From Micromonospora sp. HNM0581 (lineage in GTDB: Bacteria > Actinomycetota > Actinomycetes > Mycobacteriales > Micromonosporaceae), in contig NZ_JAASAD010000011.1 in the NCBI RefSeq assembly GCF_012726175.1, positions 62,001 through 126,000 on the forward strand: a DNA stretch of 64,000 nt. The letters are read 5' to 3'. This document shows positions 1 to 8,300 of this stretch, in pieces. The notes under the pieces were generated by a model. That model saw nothing but the letters and a program-made list of their open reading frames with translations. It was not told the origin of the DNA and did no database searches. Position 1 is the stretch's first letter; each line of letters opens with the position of its first letter. The translations under genes and the position numbers were made by a program.

Positions 1-1291
1 CGATGCCGACCAACGCACCGACCGCCGGTGCCAGCGCCACGGTGTAGTACTCGTGGAAGATGCCGGACATGTAGCTGAAGATTCCGCCGGTCACCAGTAG
101 CCAGCCACCCCAGAGCAGCAGGCCCGCCCGTACCCGGTCGGTACGCGCCGCCCGACCGGCCAGCACCAGCCCGACGACGAGCAGGATCAGCGCAGCCGGC
201 AGCAGCCACGAGATCTGCCCGCCGACCTGGGATCCGAACATCCGCAGCAGGCCAGTCTGCCCGGAGAACGGTCCGCCACCACCCGGTCCGCCACCACCTC
301 CGACGCTGCCCACCTCGTTGCCGGTGATCCGGCCCAGACCGTTGTAGCCGAGGGTCAGCTCCAGCACGCTGTTCGTCTGCGACCCGCCGACGTAGGGGCG
401 GTCCGCGGCGGGGACCAGTTCCACCACCGCCACCCACCAGCCGGCAGCCGCCACCACGCCCAGCCCGGCGAGCAGCACCTGCCGGATCCGACGACCCGGT
501 GTGGTCGGCGCGGCGACCAGGTAGACCGCCCCGAGGACCGGCACCAGCAGGAACGCCTGGAGCATCTTGGTCAGGAAGCCGAAACCGATCAGAGCACCGG
601 CGAACACCAGCCAACGGGTGCTCGCCGTCTCCAGGGCCCGGACCGTGGCGTACACGGCGGCGACCAGCAGCAGCACCAGCAGCGCGTCCGGGTTGTTGAA
701 CCGGAACATCAGGGTGGCGACCGGGGTGACGGCCAGCACCAGTCCGGCGATCAGGCCGGCCACCGGCCCGTACCAGCGGCGTACGGTGGCGTACAGCAGG
801 CCGACCGTGGCCACGCCGCAGAGGGCTTGCGGCACCAGCAACGCCCAGCTGTTGAGCCCGAACAGGCGTACCGAGAGCGCCATCAGCCACAACGAGGCGG
901 GCGTCTTGTCCACGGTGATCGAGTTGGCCGCGTCCGAGGAGCCGTAGAAGAAGGCGGTCCAGTCCTGCGAGCCGGCCTGCGCGGCAGCCGCATAGTAGGA
1001 GTTGGCCCAGCCGGAGGCGCCCAGGCCCCACAGGTAGAGCAGCCCGGTGACCAGCAGCAGCAGGGCCAGGGCCGGTCGGGTCCAGGCCGGCGCGGTCCCG
1101 GGCGGGAAGTCCGTCGCCGGTGTGTCGACCGTCGGCGTCTGGGGCTCCGGTGCCGGCTGCGCCGGGCCGGGTTGCGGCTCCGCCACGGACGACTCGACGT
1201 CGGTGCCGGGCCGGGAGGCCACGGTGGGCGCATCGGCGCCGTCAGCGTCGGCGTCCGTCGGCGTAGCTGACCGGGTGTCTGTTCTGTCCAT
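1..1291 (-). CDS. GT39-family integral membrane glycosyltransferase (3' end missing)
   Basis: The reading frame opens at ATG 1291 and runs leftwards off the window, giving about 430 residues. An acidic, disordered N-terminus of about 90 residues (rich in Asp, Pro, Thr) precedes the first membrane helix, and many hydrophobic helices follow. The loop after the first helix carries VDKTPASLW, the Asp-containing element typical of GT39/ArnT-type lipid-linked sugar transferases. A Gly-rich loop (GGGGGPGGGG) lies near residue 325. The family transfers a sugar from a polyprenyl phosphate donor to an acceptor outside the membrane; the substrate here is unknown. It lies 45 bases beyond a two-component system on the same strand and may be transcribed with it. 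Confidence 0.85.
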   Translation of the reverse strand, partial: MDRTDTRSATPTDADADGADAPTVASRPGTDVESSVAEPQPGPAQPAPEPQTPTVDTPATDFPPGTAPAWTRPALALLLLVTGLLYLWGLGASGWANSYYAAAAQAGSQDWTAFFYGSSDAANSITVDKTPASLWLMALSVRLFGLNSWALLVPQALCGVATVGLLYATVRRWYGPVAGLIAGLVLAVTPVATLMFRFNNPDALLVLLLVAAVYATVRALETASTRWLVFAGALIGFGFLTKMLQAFLLVPVLGAVYLVAAPTTPGRRIRQVLLAGLGVVAAAGWWVAVVELVPAADRPYVGGSQTNSVLELTLGYNGLGRITGNEVGSVGGGGGPGGGGPFSGQTGLLRMFGSQVGGQISWLLPAALILLVVGLVLAGRAARTDRVRAGLLLWGGWLLVTGGIFSYMSGIFHEYYTVALAPAVGALVGI

Positions 1292-1336
1292 GCCGACAAG
1301 CCTCTGCCGGCGAGCTGTTTCGTCTCCGTGCGTAAC

Positions 1337-2797
1337 CTATGTGCCTGCTGTGGAGTTCGGTAGCAGGACGGTGAACACGGTGCGACCCGGTCGGGAGTCC
1401 AGGGACACGGTGCCGTGGTGTGCCTCCACCACGGCGGTGACGATTGCCAGGCCGAGGCCGGTACTACCGTGGACACGCGACCGGGAGCTGTCTGCCCGGG
1501 CGAAACGTTCGAAGACCTCCGGCTGCAGTTCAGCGGGCACGCCGGGGCCGTCGTCGACGACGTTGAGTTCGGCGGCGTCGCCGACCTGACGCAGGCTGGT
1601 GGTGACGGTACTGCCCGGCGGGGTGTGCACCCGGGCGTTGGCCAGCAGGTTCGCCAGCACCTGATGCAGCCGCGCGGGATCGCCCGGCACCCGGATGACC
1701 TCCTCGGACAGATCGAGCTGCCAACGGTGCTCGGGTCCCGCCACGTGCGCGTCGCTGACCGCGTCCACGACAAGCGCGGTGAGGTCGACCGGTTCGACCG
1801 CGAGGGGTCGACCGGAGTCCAGCCGGGCCAGCAGCAGCAGGTCGTCGACGAGGCTCGTCATCCGGGTACTCTCCGACTCGACCCGGCGCAGCGCGTGAGC
1901 CACGTCGGGCGGTACCCGGTCGTGCCCCCGGCGCGCCACCTCGGCGTAGCCGCGGATCGCCGCGAGGGGTGTGCGCAGTTCGTGGCTGGCGTCGGCGACG
2001 AACTGGCGTACCCGGGTTTCGCTGGCCTGCCGGGCGGCGAGGGCGGCAGCGACGTGGCCGAGCATCCGGTTGAGCGCGGAGCCGACCTGCCCGACTTCGG
2101 TACGCGGGTCGGTGTCGGCGGCCGGTACCCGTTCGGAGAGCGCCACCTCGCCCCGGTCGAGCGGTAGCTCGCTGACCCGGGCGGCAGTGGCGGCGACCCG
2201 GCGCAGCGGGCGCAGCGTGGCCCGGACGATCAGCGCACCGGCGCTGCCGGCGACGAGCAGCCCCACGACGGTGACCCCGGCCTGCGCGGCCACCATCGCC
2301 CAGACGGTTTCCTGAGCCTCGGCCAACGGCACACCGAGCATCCGCACGGTCCCGGTCGCCGACTCCCGGGCCACCACCCGGTAACTGCCCCGCTCTCCCA
2401 GGCTCAGGGTGTACGCCCGGCCGTCGGTGGGCACCTCGACGAGCGCGCTCACCTGCTCGACCGCTACCGGCTGTTCCTGCCGACCGAGCAGGGTCCATGC
2501 CTCGGTGATCTGCCCGTCGACGGCCTGGGCGCTGATCGTGCCGGGTGGGAAGCCGCGCGGCACCCGCACGTCACCCCAGGGACTCGTGCCGGGGCTCGGT
2601 TCCCACGGCGCGCCGGGTCGCGCGCCCCCGGGCGAGAAGCGCAGCTGTTCATCCACCCTCGAGATCAGGAACTGGCGCAGCGCAACGGTGGTGAGCGCCC
2701 CGATGGCCAGGCTGACCGCGGCGAGCAGCGCCACCAGGGTGAGCACCAGGCGGGTCCGCAGCGACCAGCCCGCCAGCCACCGGCGCACCGCGTTCAC
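1337..2797 (-). CDS. HAMP-domain sensor histidine kinase
   Basis: A 486-residue membrane kinase. There is a first helix at about residues 17-38, an extracytoplasmic domain of roughly 130 residues, a second helix near 165-190, then HAMP, HisKA with the H-box HELRTPLAA, and an HATPase domain with the N-box (LANLLANARVHTP), a DDGPGVP G1 box and GSTGLGLAI G2 box. All catalytic motifs are present. The GTG start overlaps the stop of the response regulator by four bases (GTGA), so the two are translationally coupled and form a cognate pair of the MprB/TcrY type. The signal sensed cannot be read from the sequence. Confidence 0.95.
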   Translation of the reverse strand: MNAVRRWLAGWSLRTRLVLTLVALLAAVSLAIGALTTVALRQFLISRVDEQLRFSPGGARPGAPWEPSPGTSPWGDVRVPRGFPPGTISAQAVDGQITEAWTLLGRQEQPVAVEQVSALVEVPTDGRAYTLSLGERGSYRVVARESATGTVRMLGVPLAEAQETVWAMVAAQAGVTVVGLLVAGSAGALIVRATLRPLRRVAATAARVSELPLDRGEVALSERVPAADTDPRTEVGQVGSALNRMLGHVAAALAARQASETRVRQFVADASHELRTPLAAIRGYAEVARRGHDRVPPDVAHALRRVESESTRMTSLVDDLLLLARLDSGRPLAVEPVDLTALVVDAVSDAHVAGPEHRWQLDLSEEVIRVPGDPARLHQVLANLLANARVHTPPGSTVTTSLRQVGDAAELNVVDDGPGVPAELQPEVFERFARADSSRSRVHGSTGLGLAIVTAVVEAHHGTVSLDSRPGRTVFTVLLPNSTAGT

Positions 2798-3549
2798 TCT
2801 GCCGGCTTGAGCAGGTAACCGGCCCCACGCAGCGTGTGGATCATGGGCTGCCGGCCGGCGTCGATCTTCTTACGCAGGTACGAGATGTACAGCTCGACGA
2901 CGTTGGCCTGGCCGCCGAAGTCGTAGTTCCACACCCGGTCGAGAATCTGGGCCTTGCTCAGCACCCGGCGGGGATTGCGCATCAGGTACCGCAGCAGTTC
3001 GAACTCGGTGGCGGTGAGGGTGATCAGTTGTCCGTCCCGGCGTACCTCGTGGCTGTCCTCGTCCATGGTCAGGTCACCGACGGTGAGTACCGCGTCCGGG
3101 CGGGTGGCGACGGCGAAGCCGGAGCGGCGTAGCAGCGCCCGCAACCGGGCGATCACCTCCTCCAGGCTGAACGGCTTGGTCACATAGTCGTCGCCGCCGA
3201 CGGTGAGTCCGGCGACGCGCTCCTCGACCGCGTCCCGGGCGGTCAGGAAGAGCACCGGTACGGTGTCGTTGTCCGCCCTCAGCTTGCGCAGCACCTGGAA
3301 GCCGTCCAGGTCGGGCAGCATGACGTCGAGCACCACCGCGTCGGGCCGGAACTGCCGGGCCGTCCGGACCGCGGCCATGCCGTCGCCGGCCGTGCGCACC
3401 TGCCAACCCTCGTAGCGCAGTGCCATCGACAGCAGGTCGGTCAGGGTCGGCTCATCGTCCACGACGAGCACCCGGACCGGCTCACCATCCGGCCGGCGCA
3501 GCTCCATCCGGCCCGGCGCGGCCTCCCCCTCGATCCTCATACCGTCCAT
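2794..3549 (-). CDS. OmpR/PhoB-family response regulator
   Basis: A 251-residue regulator with an N-terminal receiver (acidic pair VVDDEP, phospho-Asp in VVLDVMLPD, Thr in FLTARD, Lys in VTKPF) and a C-terminal winged helix ending in VYLRKKID-like and RGAGYLL motifs (here YISYLRKKID and RGAGYLL). It is the partner of the downstream histidine kinase, with which it overlaps by four bases. The start at 3549 is followed by other in-frame ATGs at 3540 and nearer the receiver domain, so the first 10-15 residues are uncertain. The targets are unknown; the adjacent GT39 gene is a candidate. Confidence 0.95.
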   Translation of the reverse strand: MDGMRIEGEAAPGRMELRRPDGEPVRVLVVDDEPTLTDLLSMALRYEGWQVRTAGDGMAAVRTARQFRPDAVVLDVMLPDLDGFQVLRKLRADNDTVPVLFLTARDAVEERVAGLTVGGDDYVTKPFSLEEVIARLRALLRRSGFAVATRPDAVLTVGDLTMDEDSHEVRRDGQLITLTATEFELLRYLMRNPRRVLSKAQILDRVWNYDFGGQANVVELYISYLRKKIDAGRQPMIHTLRGAGYLLKPAE

Positions 3550-3631
3550 GGTCGTACCGCGCTCTGGGTGCCGCTTGTGCGACTCCTGTGTGCCAGCTGT
3601 GCGGTGCCGGCCGCCCGAGGTCGCCCGGGGC

Positions 3632-3856
3632 TCACTCGGTCACGCCGACCGGGTCGGTCCGGACGAAGCGCATCGACCAGGTGCCCGATCCGTCGGGTCG
3701 TTGCCGCACGTAGAGATGGTCCGTTGCCGGCGCGGGTGCCTCCGGTGGACGGCGCAGCACCCACAGCCGGGGCGGGGCACCGTCCGGACCGGCCGGCAAC
3801 GACCTGACCAGGTCGTTGGCCGGACCGCCGACGAAACGTACGGTCACCTCACTCAT
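3632..3856 (-). CDS. Small hypothetical protein (74 aa)
   Basis: A short frame with a strong Shine-Dalgarno (GGAGG nine bases before ATG 3856; a GTG three bases further upstream is possible). The product has a beta-rich look (VTVRFVGG, LWVLRRPP, HLYVRQRPDGSGTWSMRFV) and no signal peptide or membrane segment. The ribosome binding site and GC3-biased codons support a real gene. No family was recognised. It lies just upstream of the response regulator operon on the same strand, with an 82-base gap. Confidence 0.6.
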   Translation of the reverse strand: MSEVTVRFVGGPANDLVRSLPAGPDGAPPRLWVLRRPPEAPAPATDHLYVRQRPDGSGTWSMRFVRTDPVGVTE

Positions 3857-4020
3857 CACGTTCCGCCTCCAGCCCGCCCGGCGCGTCGGGCGTCCCGGCT
3901 CGCACGCTAACGCACCAGCCGCCGTTCGAGGCGGGTTTGCCCTGATCGGAGCCGGGGTACCGTGCCGGGACCACGGCCGTGAACGCCGTGGCGGGCAGAC
4001 ACGAGGGTAGGAGGCGGTCG

Positions 4021-4968
4021 ATGCGTACGCTGGACGGGCGCTACCGGCTCGAACAGCGCATCGGCATCGGCGGGATGTCGGAGGTGTGGCGGGCGCACGA
4101 CACCGTGCTGGACCGGCCGGTCGCGGTGAAGCTGGTCTCGCCCGGCCAGCCGGACGGGGCGGCCTCGGTGGAACGAATCCGCGGCGAGGCGCGGTCCGCG
4201 GCCCGCCTGGTCCATCCCAACGTGGCGAGTGTGCACGACTTCGGTACCTGCGCGACCGGGGTGGGGCACGAGTTGCCGTACATCGTGATGGAGTTGGCCG
4301 AGGGGCAGACCCTTGCCGCGCACCTGCGTACCGGCCCGCTGGACTGGCGGATCGCGGTACGGGTCTGCGCGGAGGTGAGCGCTGCGCTGGCCGCCGCGCA
4401 CGCGCACGGCATCGTGCACCGGGACATCAAACCGGCGAACGTGATGCTCACCCCGACCGGCGTGAAGGTTCTCGACTTCGGCATCGCCACTCCGGCCGGC
4501 GCTGCCGACACCGCCCCCGACGGTGTCGTGATCGGTACACCCGCGTACCTGGCGCCGGAGCAGCTGCACCGGGCTCCGGCGACCCCGGCGGCCGACATGT
4601 ACGCCCTCGGCGTCCTGCTTCACTACTGCCTGGCGGGGCGTCTGCCGTTCCCGGCGGACAGTGTCCCCGAGTTGCTCGGTCGAGAGGCTCGGCGTTCGCC
4701 ACGACCGCTGCCCGAACTACCCGGGCTGCCCGCCGAGGTGGCCGACCTGTGCCGGCGTTCCCTGGCCGACGACCCGAGCACGCGGCCGAGCAGTCTGGTG
4801 TCCGCGCTGCTGCTGGCCGAGGTGGTCGACGCCCGGGTGTACGTGCCGATGCACGAGCCGCTGATGCCTCGGCAACGGCCGCAGACGTTGAGCCCGTGGA
4901 CGGAACAGGCGGCGGAGGAGGTCACCGAGGCCGCGGTGGGGGCGCTCTGGAGCCGGCACGGCGGCTGA
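4021..4968 (+). CDS. Soluble PknB-type Ser/Thr protein kinase
   Basis: A 315-residue kinase starting at ATG 4021, preceded by GGTAGGAGG. Motifs in order: Gly-rich loop RIGIGGMSEVW, VAVK lysine, HRD in IVHRDIKPANV, DFG in VLDFGIA, APE in YLAPEQL. All catalytic residues are intact. After the kinase fold (about residues 5-265) only about 50 residues follow, with no membrane helix and no PASTA repeats, so it is a cytosolic kinase unlike PknB itself. An upstream in-frame ATG at 3979 lacks a good ribosome binding site and would add an unrelated basic leader. Substrates are unknown. Confidence 0.93.
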   Translation: MRTLDGRYRLEQRIGIGGMSEVWRAHDTVLDRPVAVKLVSPGQPDGAASVERIRGEARSAARLVHPNVASVHDFGTCATGVGHELPYIVMELAEGQTLAAHLRTGPLDWRIAVRVCAEVSAALAAAHAHGIVHRDIKPANVMLTPTGVKVLDFGIATPAGAADTAPDGVVIGTPAYLAPEQLHRAPATPAADMYALGVLLHYCLAGRLPFPADSVPELLGREARRSPRPLPELPGLPAEVADLCRRSLADDPSTRPSSLVSALLLAEVVDARVYVPMHEPLMPRQRPQTLSPWTEQAAEEVTEAAVGALWSRHGG

Positions 4969-5026
4969 TCCCGGTTTCACCCGACCGCCCCGGGGTAGCC
5001 GGGCGGGGAGTGACGGGAGGAACGCG

Positions 5027-5446
5027 ATGCCGAGTTCCTGGTTGAACGAGGTTGCCGCCGCGACCGCCGAGGGCGGTCACATCCACACCGACGACGAGGT
5101 GCTGTCGACCGCCCTCGCCTCGCCGCTGGCGCCGCACTGCACCGGGCTGACCCCCTCGCAGCTGCTCGCCGCGGCGTTCGCATCCTGCCTGCACCATGCG
5201 GCGGTGGAGGCGGCCGGCGAGATCACCGACGAGGCGCACACCGTGCAGGTGCGCGCGGAGGCGAAGCTCGGACGCGACGACGACGGCCGGTACCGGTCCG
5301 ACGTACACGCTTCCATATCGTCGGTGGGGCTGAGCCGGGAGCAGCTTACCGAGCTGGTCGAGTACGCCGACCGGCTCTGGCCCTTCTCCAGCGAGGACGG
5401 CCGGCACCGGCTCACCGTCAGTCCGGCGGACAACGGCCGACACTGA
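5027..5446 (+). CDS. OsmC/Ohr-family protein lacking the resolving cysteine
   Basis: A 139-residue OsmC/Ohr-fold protein, 58 bases after the kinase, with a GGGAGG ribosome binding site. The first reactive Cys sits in the family helix as LAAAFASC (Cys54), and another Cys occurs at 38. In Ohr the second catalytic Cys lies in a CPYS motif; the aligned segment here is RLWPFSS, with Trp118 in place of that Cys. Family members reduce organic hydroperoxides with a two-Cys centre; this one cannot use that classical pair, so peroxidase activity is uncertain. It could use Cys38 or bind rather than reduce its ligand. Confidence 0.85.
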   Translation: MPSSWLNEVAAATAEGGHIHTDDEVLSTALASPLAPHCTGLTPSQLLAAAFASCLHHAAVEAAGEITDEAHTVQVRAEAKLGRDDDGRYRSDVHASISSVGLSREQLTELVEYADRLWPFSSEDGRHRLTVSPADNGRH

Positions 5447-5776
5447 TCGTCGGCGCGCGGAGCGGTTCGGGTGCTGTCGACGCGGCAGCGCCGGAGGGTG
5501 CCGCATGGTCCGACCATCCGATTGCCGTCACGTTGGGGCCGATCCGGGCCTCGTCCGTTCAGCTGATGCAGCCGGGAATGCCGATAGACGCCAGCAAGAT
5601 CCCGATTAGGCCCTGTTTTATATGCTGATATACGATATTTACCTTAAAATTGATAAGGTGGCAACGGCGGTTTTGTAGGCACTCGCGAAGAATCACCAGG
5701 CGGATAGCCGCAAATTGTGGCGCATGCCACCATCCGGGCCGATGGCAGCGAGCCGTCAACTTTCTAGCCTCGGCGG
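5447..5776. other. 330-base intergenic region with an AT-rich core
   Basis: No coding frame is supported here. The first half is ordinary high-GC sequence. The segment 5605-5680 is strikingly AT-rich for this genome and contains a perfect inverted repeat ACCTTA (5641-5646) / TAAGGT (5654-5659) and, just before it, the near-repeats GATATAC and GATATTTAC. This is likely a regulatory region for the downstream lysozyme-like gene, but no known riboswitch class was recognised. Confidence 0.5.
5765..5770 (+). promoter_or_regulatory. Candidate -10 box for a leaderless transcript
   Basis: TAGCCT ends six bases before GTG 5777. That spacing puts transcription initiation at or next to the start codon, and there is no Shine-Dalgarno before the GTG. 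No convincing -35 box was found. Confidence 0.4.
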
Positions 5777-6634
5777 GTGCATCCCCACGACGACATCGAC
5801 CAGACGCCGACCCCCGGGCCACCAGCGAGCCTTTCGGCCGACAAGACATCGGCCGAAAGGGTTACCGGGCGGCATCGCGCCGTACCAGCACCGCGCCGGG
5901 GCGTTCGCGCGGTGCTCGTCTCCACCCCGGTCCGGGTGGCGCTGGCCACCGGCGTGACCTGCTGCCTCGGCGCCACCGCCGTGACCGCGGCCCGGCACGA
6001 CGAGCAGGCACCGCCGCCCCGGGTGACCGAGGCGCTCACCGACCGCGCTCTCGCCGCTCAGGAGAAGGCCGCGTCCCGCGCCCTCGACCGCAGCCCCACG
6101 CCCGCTCCGGCAAGCGCGAGTCCGACCCCCTCGCCCACCGCGAAGCCGTCACCCAGCCCCACGAAGGCGACAAAGAAGGCCCCCGCCACCCCGACGCGCC
6201 CCCGACCCGTCGCCGGGCTCACCCAGGCCCAGATGGACAACGCCAAGGCGATCGTGGACGTCGGAGTCGAGATGAAGATCCCGCGCCAGGGCTTGGTGAT
6301 CGCGGTGGCCACCGCGATGCAGGAGAGCACCCTGCTCAACTACGCCAGCGGCGTACTGCCCGAGTCACAGAACTACCCGCACCAGGCCATCGGCTGGGAC
6401 CACGACTCGGTGGGACTGTTCCAGCAGCGGCCCAGCAGCGGTTGGGGCAGCGTACGGGATCTGATGCGGCCGGAGTACGCGGCCCGCGCGTTCTACGAGG
6501 CGCTGCTGAAGGTGCCCGGATGGCAGCAGATGAGCCTGACCCTGGCCGCCCAGGCCGTGCAGATCTCCGCCTTCCCCTACGCCTACGCCCAGCACGAGCA
6601 ACGGGCCGGCACGGTGGTGGCGGCACTACTCTGA
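5777..6634 (+). CDS. Membrane-anchored lysozyme-like/transglycosylase-like protein
   Basis: 285 residues: a cytoplasmic N-terminus of about 47 residues, one membrane helix (about 50-70), a Pro/Ser/Thr/Lys-rich linker (about 105-150, rich in SPTPSPT-type repeats), then a compact C-terminal domain. That domain has a Glu in ATAMQESTLLN followed by DSVGLFQQRPSSGWG, the pattern of actinobacterial lysozyme-like transglycosylase domains, which cut peptidoglycan glycan strands. The GTG start lacks a ribosome binding site and is probably leaderless. The product would act at the outer face of the membrane. The exact substrate is not established. Confidence 0.75.
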   Translation: MHPHDDIDQTPTPGPPASLSADKTSAERVTGRHRAVPAPRRGVRAVLVSTPVRVALATGVTCCLGATAVTAARHDEQAPPPRVTEALTDRALAAQEKAASRALDRSPTPAPASASPTPSPTAKPSPSPTKATKKAPATPTRPRPVAGLTQAQMDNAKAIVDVGVEMKIPRQGLVIAVATAMQESTLLNYASGVLPESQNYPHQAIGWDHDSVGLFQQRPSSGWGSVRDLMRPEYAARAFYEALLKVPGWQQMSLTLAAQAVQISAFPYAYAQHEQRAGTVVAALL

Positions 6635-6657
6635 GCAGGACCCGGTCGCCGGTCCGG

Positions 6658-6678
6658 CCCGCCGCCGGAAACGGCGGG
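6658..6678. terminator. Bidirectional hairpin terminator
   Basis: CCCGCCG / CGGCGGG form a perfect 7-bp stem around a 7-base loop between two convergent genes, ending exactly at the stop of the minus-strand response regulator. No T tract, as is common in actinomycetes. Confidence 0.6.
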
Positions 6679-7125
6679 TCAGGCCCGCTTGGGCAGTACG
6701 ACCACCCGACCGAAGAACTCGTCGATGCGGTGCACCACGTCGTTGAAATCGTCGAGGTCGATCGGCTTGGTGACGTAGGCGTTGGCCTGGAGGGTGTAGC
6801 TGCCGATGATGTCGGTGTCCGCGTTCGAGGTGGTCAGTACGACGATCGGGATGGTCCGCAGGTCCTCGTCGTTCTTCACCTCGCCGAGCACCTGACGCCC
6901 GTCCATCCGGGGCATGTTGAGGTCGAGCAGGATCATGTCCGGACGTTGGGCGTCGCGGTGCCGACCCTCGCGGCGGAGAAACTCCATCGCCTCCCGGCCG
7001 TCACTGACCACGTCGATCACCTTCTCGACGTTCGAGGTTGCCAGCGCCTCCTCGATCATGAGCACGTCGCCCGGGTCGTCGTCCACCACGAGGATACGAA
7101 CCGGAGCGAGGGTGCCTGTGCCCAT
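6679..7125 (-). CDS. Single-domain CheY/Rcp1-like response regulator
   Basis: 148 residues from ATG 7125, which has AGG/GAGG-type ribosome binding sequence upstream; a longer in-frame start at 7191 would add 22 residues with no domain content. It consists of a receiver only: VVDDDPGD acidic pocket, phospho-Asp in ILLDLNMPRMDG, Thr in VVLTTSN, Lys in YVTKPIDLDDF. The sequence style (VDDDPGDVLMIEEAL, NAYVTKPIDL) is that of the Rcp1 group, often found with phytochrome or PAS kinases. No output domain and no adjacent kinase. It follows the cobalamin-binding gene on the same strand and may belong to that signalling unit. Confidence 0.9.
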   Translation of the reverse strand: MGTGTLAPVRILVVDDDPGDVLMIEEALATSNVEKVIDVVSDGREAMEFLRREGRHRDAQRPDMILLDLNMPRMDGRQVLGEVKNDEDLRTIPIVVLTTSNADTDIIGSYTLQANAYVTKPIDLDDFNDVVHRIDEFFGRVVVLPKRA

Positions 7126-7253
7126 CTCTACCTGCCTCAGGTTGGCCAGCCCGGGACCTACCGATCCCATGCTGGCGGAAATGTAGCCCATAACCGGGCG
7201 GTCAACGACCGCCGGGTAGGCGAAGTCGCGGCGGTGTGTACAACACCCTCCGG

Positions 7254-8300
7254 TCAGGCAGCTTGCCGGTTCGCCACCGCGAGTACCGCCCGCCCCCGCT
7301 GGAGATGGCCCACCGCCCGGGGAAAATCGTGTAGTAACCGACCGTAGTGCTCCAGGGACGCGTCCATCGTCGCGACCGGCACCTCTCGACTACCCAGGAT
7401 CGTCGCCAGCCACTCGATGAACTCGGTGAACAGCGAGCCGTCGTCGACGTAGAGAGCGGCGGCCAGAAAATCGACAATGTATCCGAGGTCGCTCACAGTC
7501 GCGTCCAGTTGGGCGGGCGAGTGGTCTCGGACGGCCGGGAACCGCCGCGCCAGTTCGGCCAGGGCGCTGTCGATCAGCTCACCGCGCCGGCTGACCAAAC
7601 TGGCGTACTCGTCGTCGGCCAGGTGCACCAGGTCGGCCGGCGGTACCGCACGCAGCGCCCGTTCGTCGTCGAACAGGTCGGCGGCGGCGGGCGCGCTGGG
7701 AGCCCACGGCACCCCGAGTCGGCGCGCCCACCGGCCGTCCACGCCGAAACCCCGACCGCCGACGAGCACCGGCACGTCCGAACGCCGGCACGCCTCGATC
7801 ATCCGGTGCGCATGGGGTAGCCGCATCGGCAACGCGGAGGCCAGCGCCACCGCGTACGCGTCGTAGCGGTGCAGGTACGACACCAAATGCGCAGCCGGCA
7901 CGCTGGCCCCCAGGAAGGTCACATCCCAGCCGCGCAGGCGCAGCACCTCGGCCACCAGCCGCGCCGGCAACGCGTGCCACTCGCCGTCCATGCAGGCCAC
8001 CACGATCCGGGCGCGGGTCGGACGCACGTCGACGTACGCGGCGACAGCGGCCACCACCCGCTCACTGATGTGGGTCGCCGCGTGCTCCTGAGCCACACTC
8101 CACTCGTTGCGCGCCCACCGTTCCCCCACCTCGGCCTGAGCCGGCGCGACCAGGTCCAGCAGTACCCGGTCTGCCGCCACACCACCGTCGAGCAGCCGGT
8201 GCGCCACCTCGATGGCGGAATGTTCGTCGGCCTCGGCGAGACAGTGCAGATAATCCGGGTAGGCGGCCTCGAGAGAGGTGTCCTGCGTCGCGGCGGTCAC
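7254..8300 (-). CDS. CarH-like cobalamin-binding sensor protein without DNA-binding domain
   Basis: 348 residues from GTG 8300, which overlaps the stop of the PP2C gene by four bases (GTGA). The N-terminal helical bundle (about 10-90) carries W62-x9-E72-H73, the Wx9EH signature that caps adenosylcobalamin in CarH/LitR photoreceptors. A Rossmann B12-binding domain follows (about 96-220) with EWHALP (His109 as likely lower axial ligand; the usual Gly of ExHxxG is Pro). The remaining 130 residues are a helical domain of unknown type. There is no MerR DNA-binding domain, so output must go through protein contacts. Coupling to a PP2C phosphatase and closeness to STAS proteins suggest a light- or B12-responsive input to a partner-switching cascade (inference). 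Confidence 0.85.
   Translation of the reverse strand: MTAATQDTSLEAAYPDYLHCLAEADEHSAIEVAHRLLDGGVAADRVLLDLVAPAQAEVGERWARNEWSVAQEHAATHISERVVAAVAAYVDVRPTRARIVVACMDGEWHALPARLVAEVLRLRGWDVTFLGASVPAAHLVSYLHRYDAYAVALASALPMRLPHAHRMIEACRRSDVPVLVGGRGFGVDGRWARRLGVPWAPSAPAAADLFDDERALRAVPPADLVHLADDEYASLVSRRGELIDSALAELARRFPAVRDHSPAQLDATVSDLGYIVDFLAAALYVDDGSLFTEFIEWLATILGSREVPVATMDASLEHYGRLLHDFPRAVGHLQRGRAVLAVANRQAA

Noticed and set aside
883-1773. Long minus-strand frame of 296 residues across the GT39/kinase junction
   Set aside because: Arg/Pro-rich composition and overlap with two clearly recognisable genes in other frames; a GC-frame shadow.
5450-5776. Possible c-di-AMP (ydaO) riboswitch before the lysozyme-like gene
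   Set aside because: Such riboswitches often precede wall hydrolases in actinomycetes, but the conserved ydaO core sequences were not found in this region.
5650-7347. 565-residue plus-strand frame
   Set aside because: It runs through the lysozyme-like gene and the response regulator in the wrong frames and has no domain; shadow of high GC third positions.
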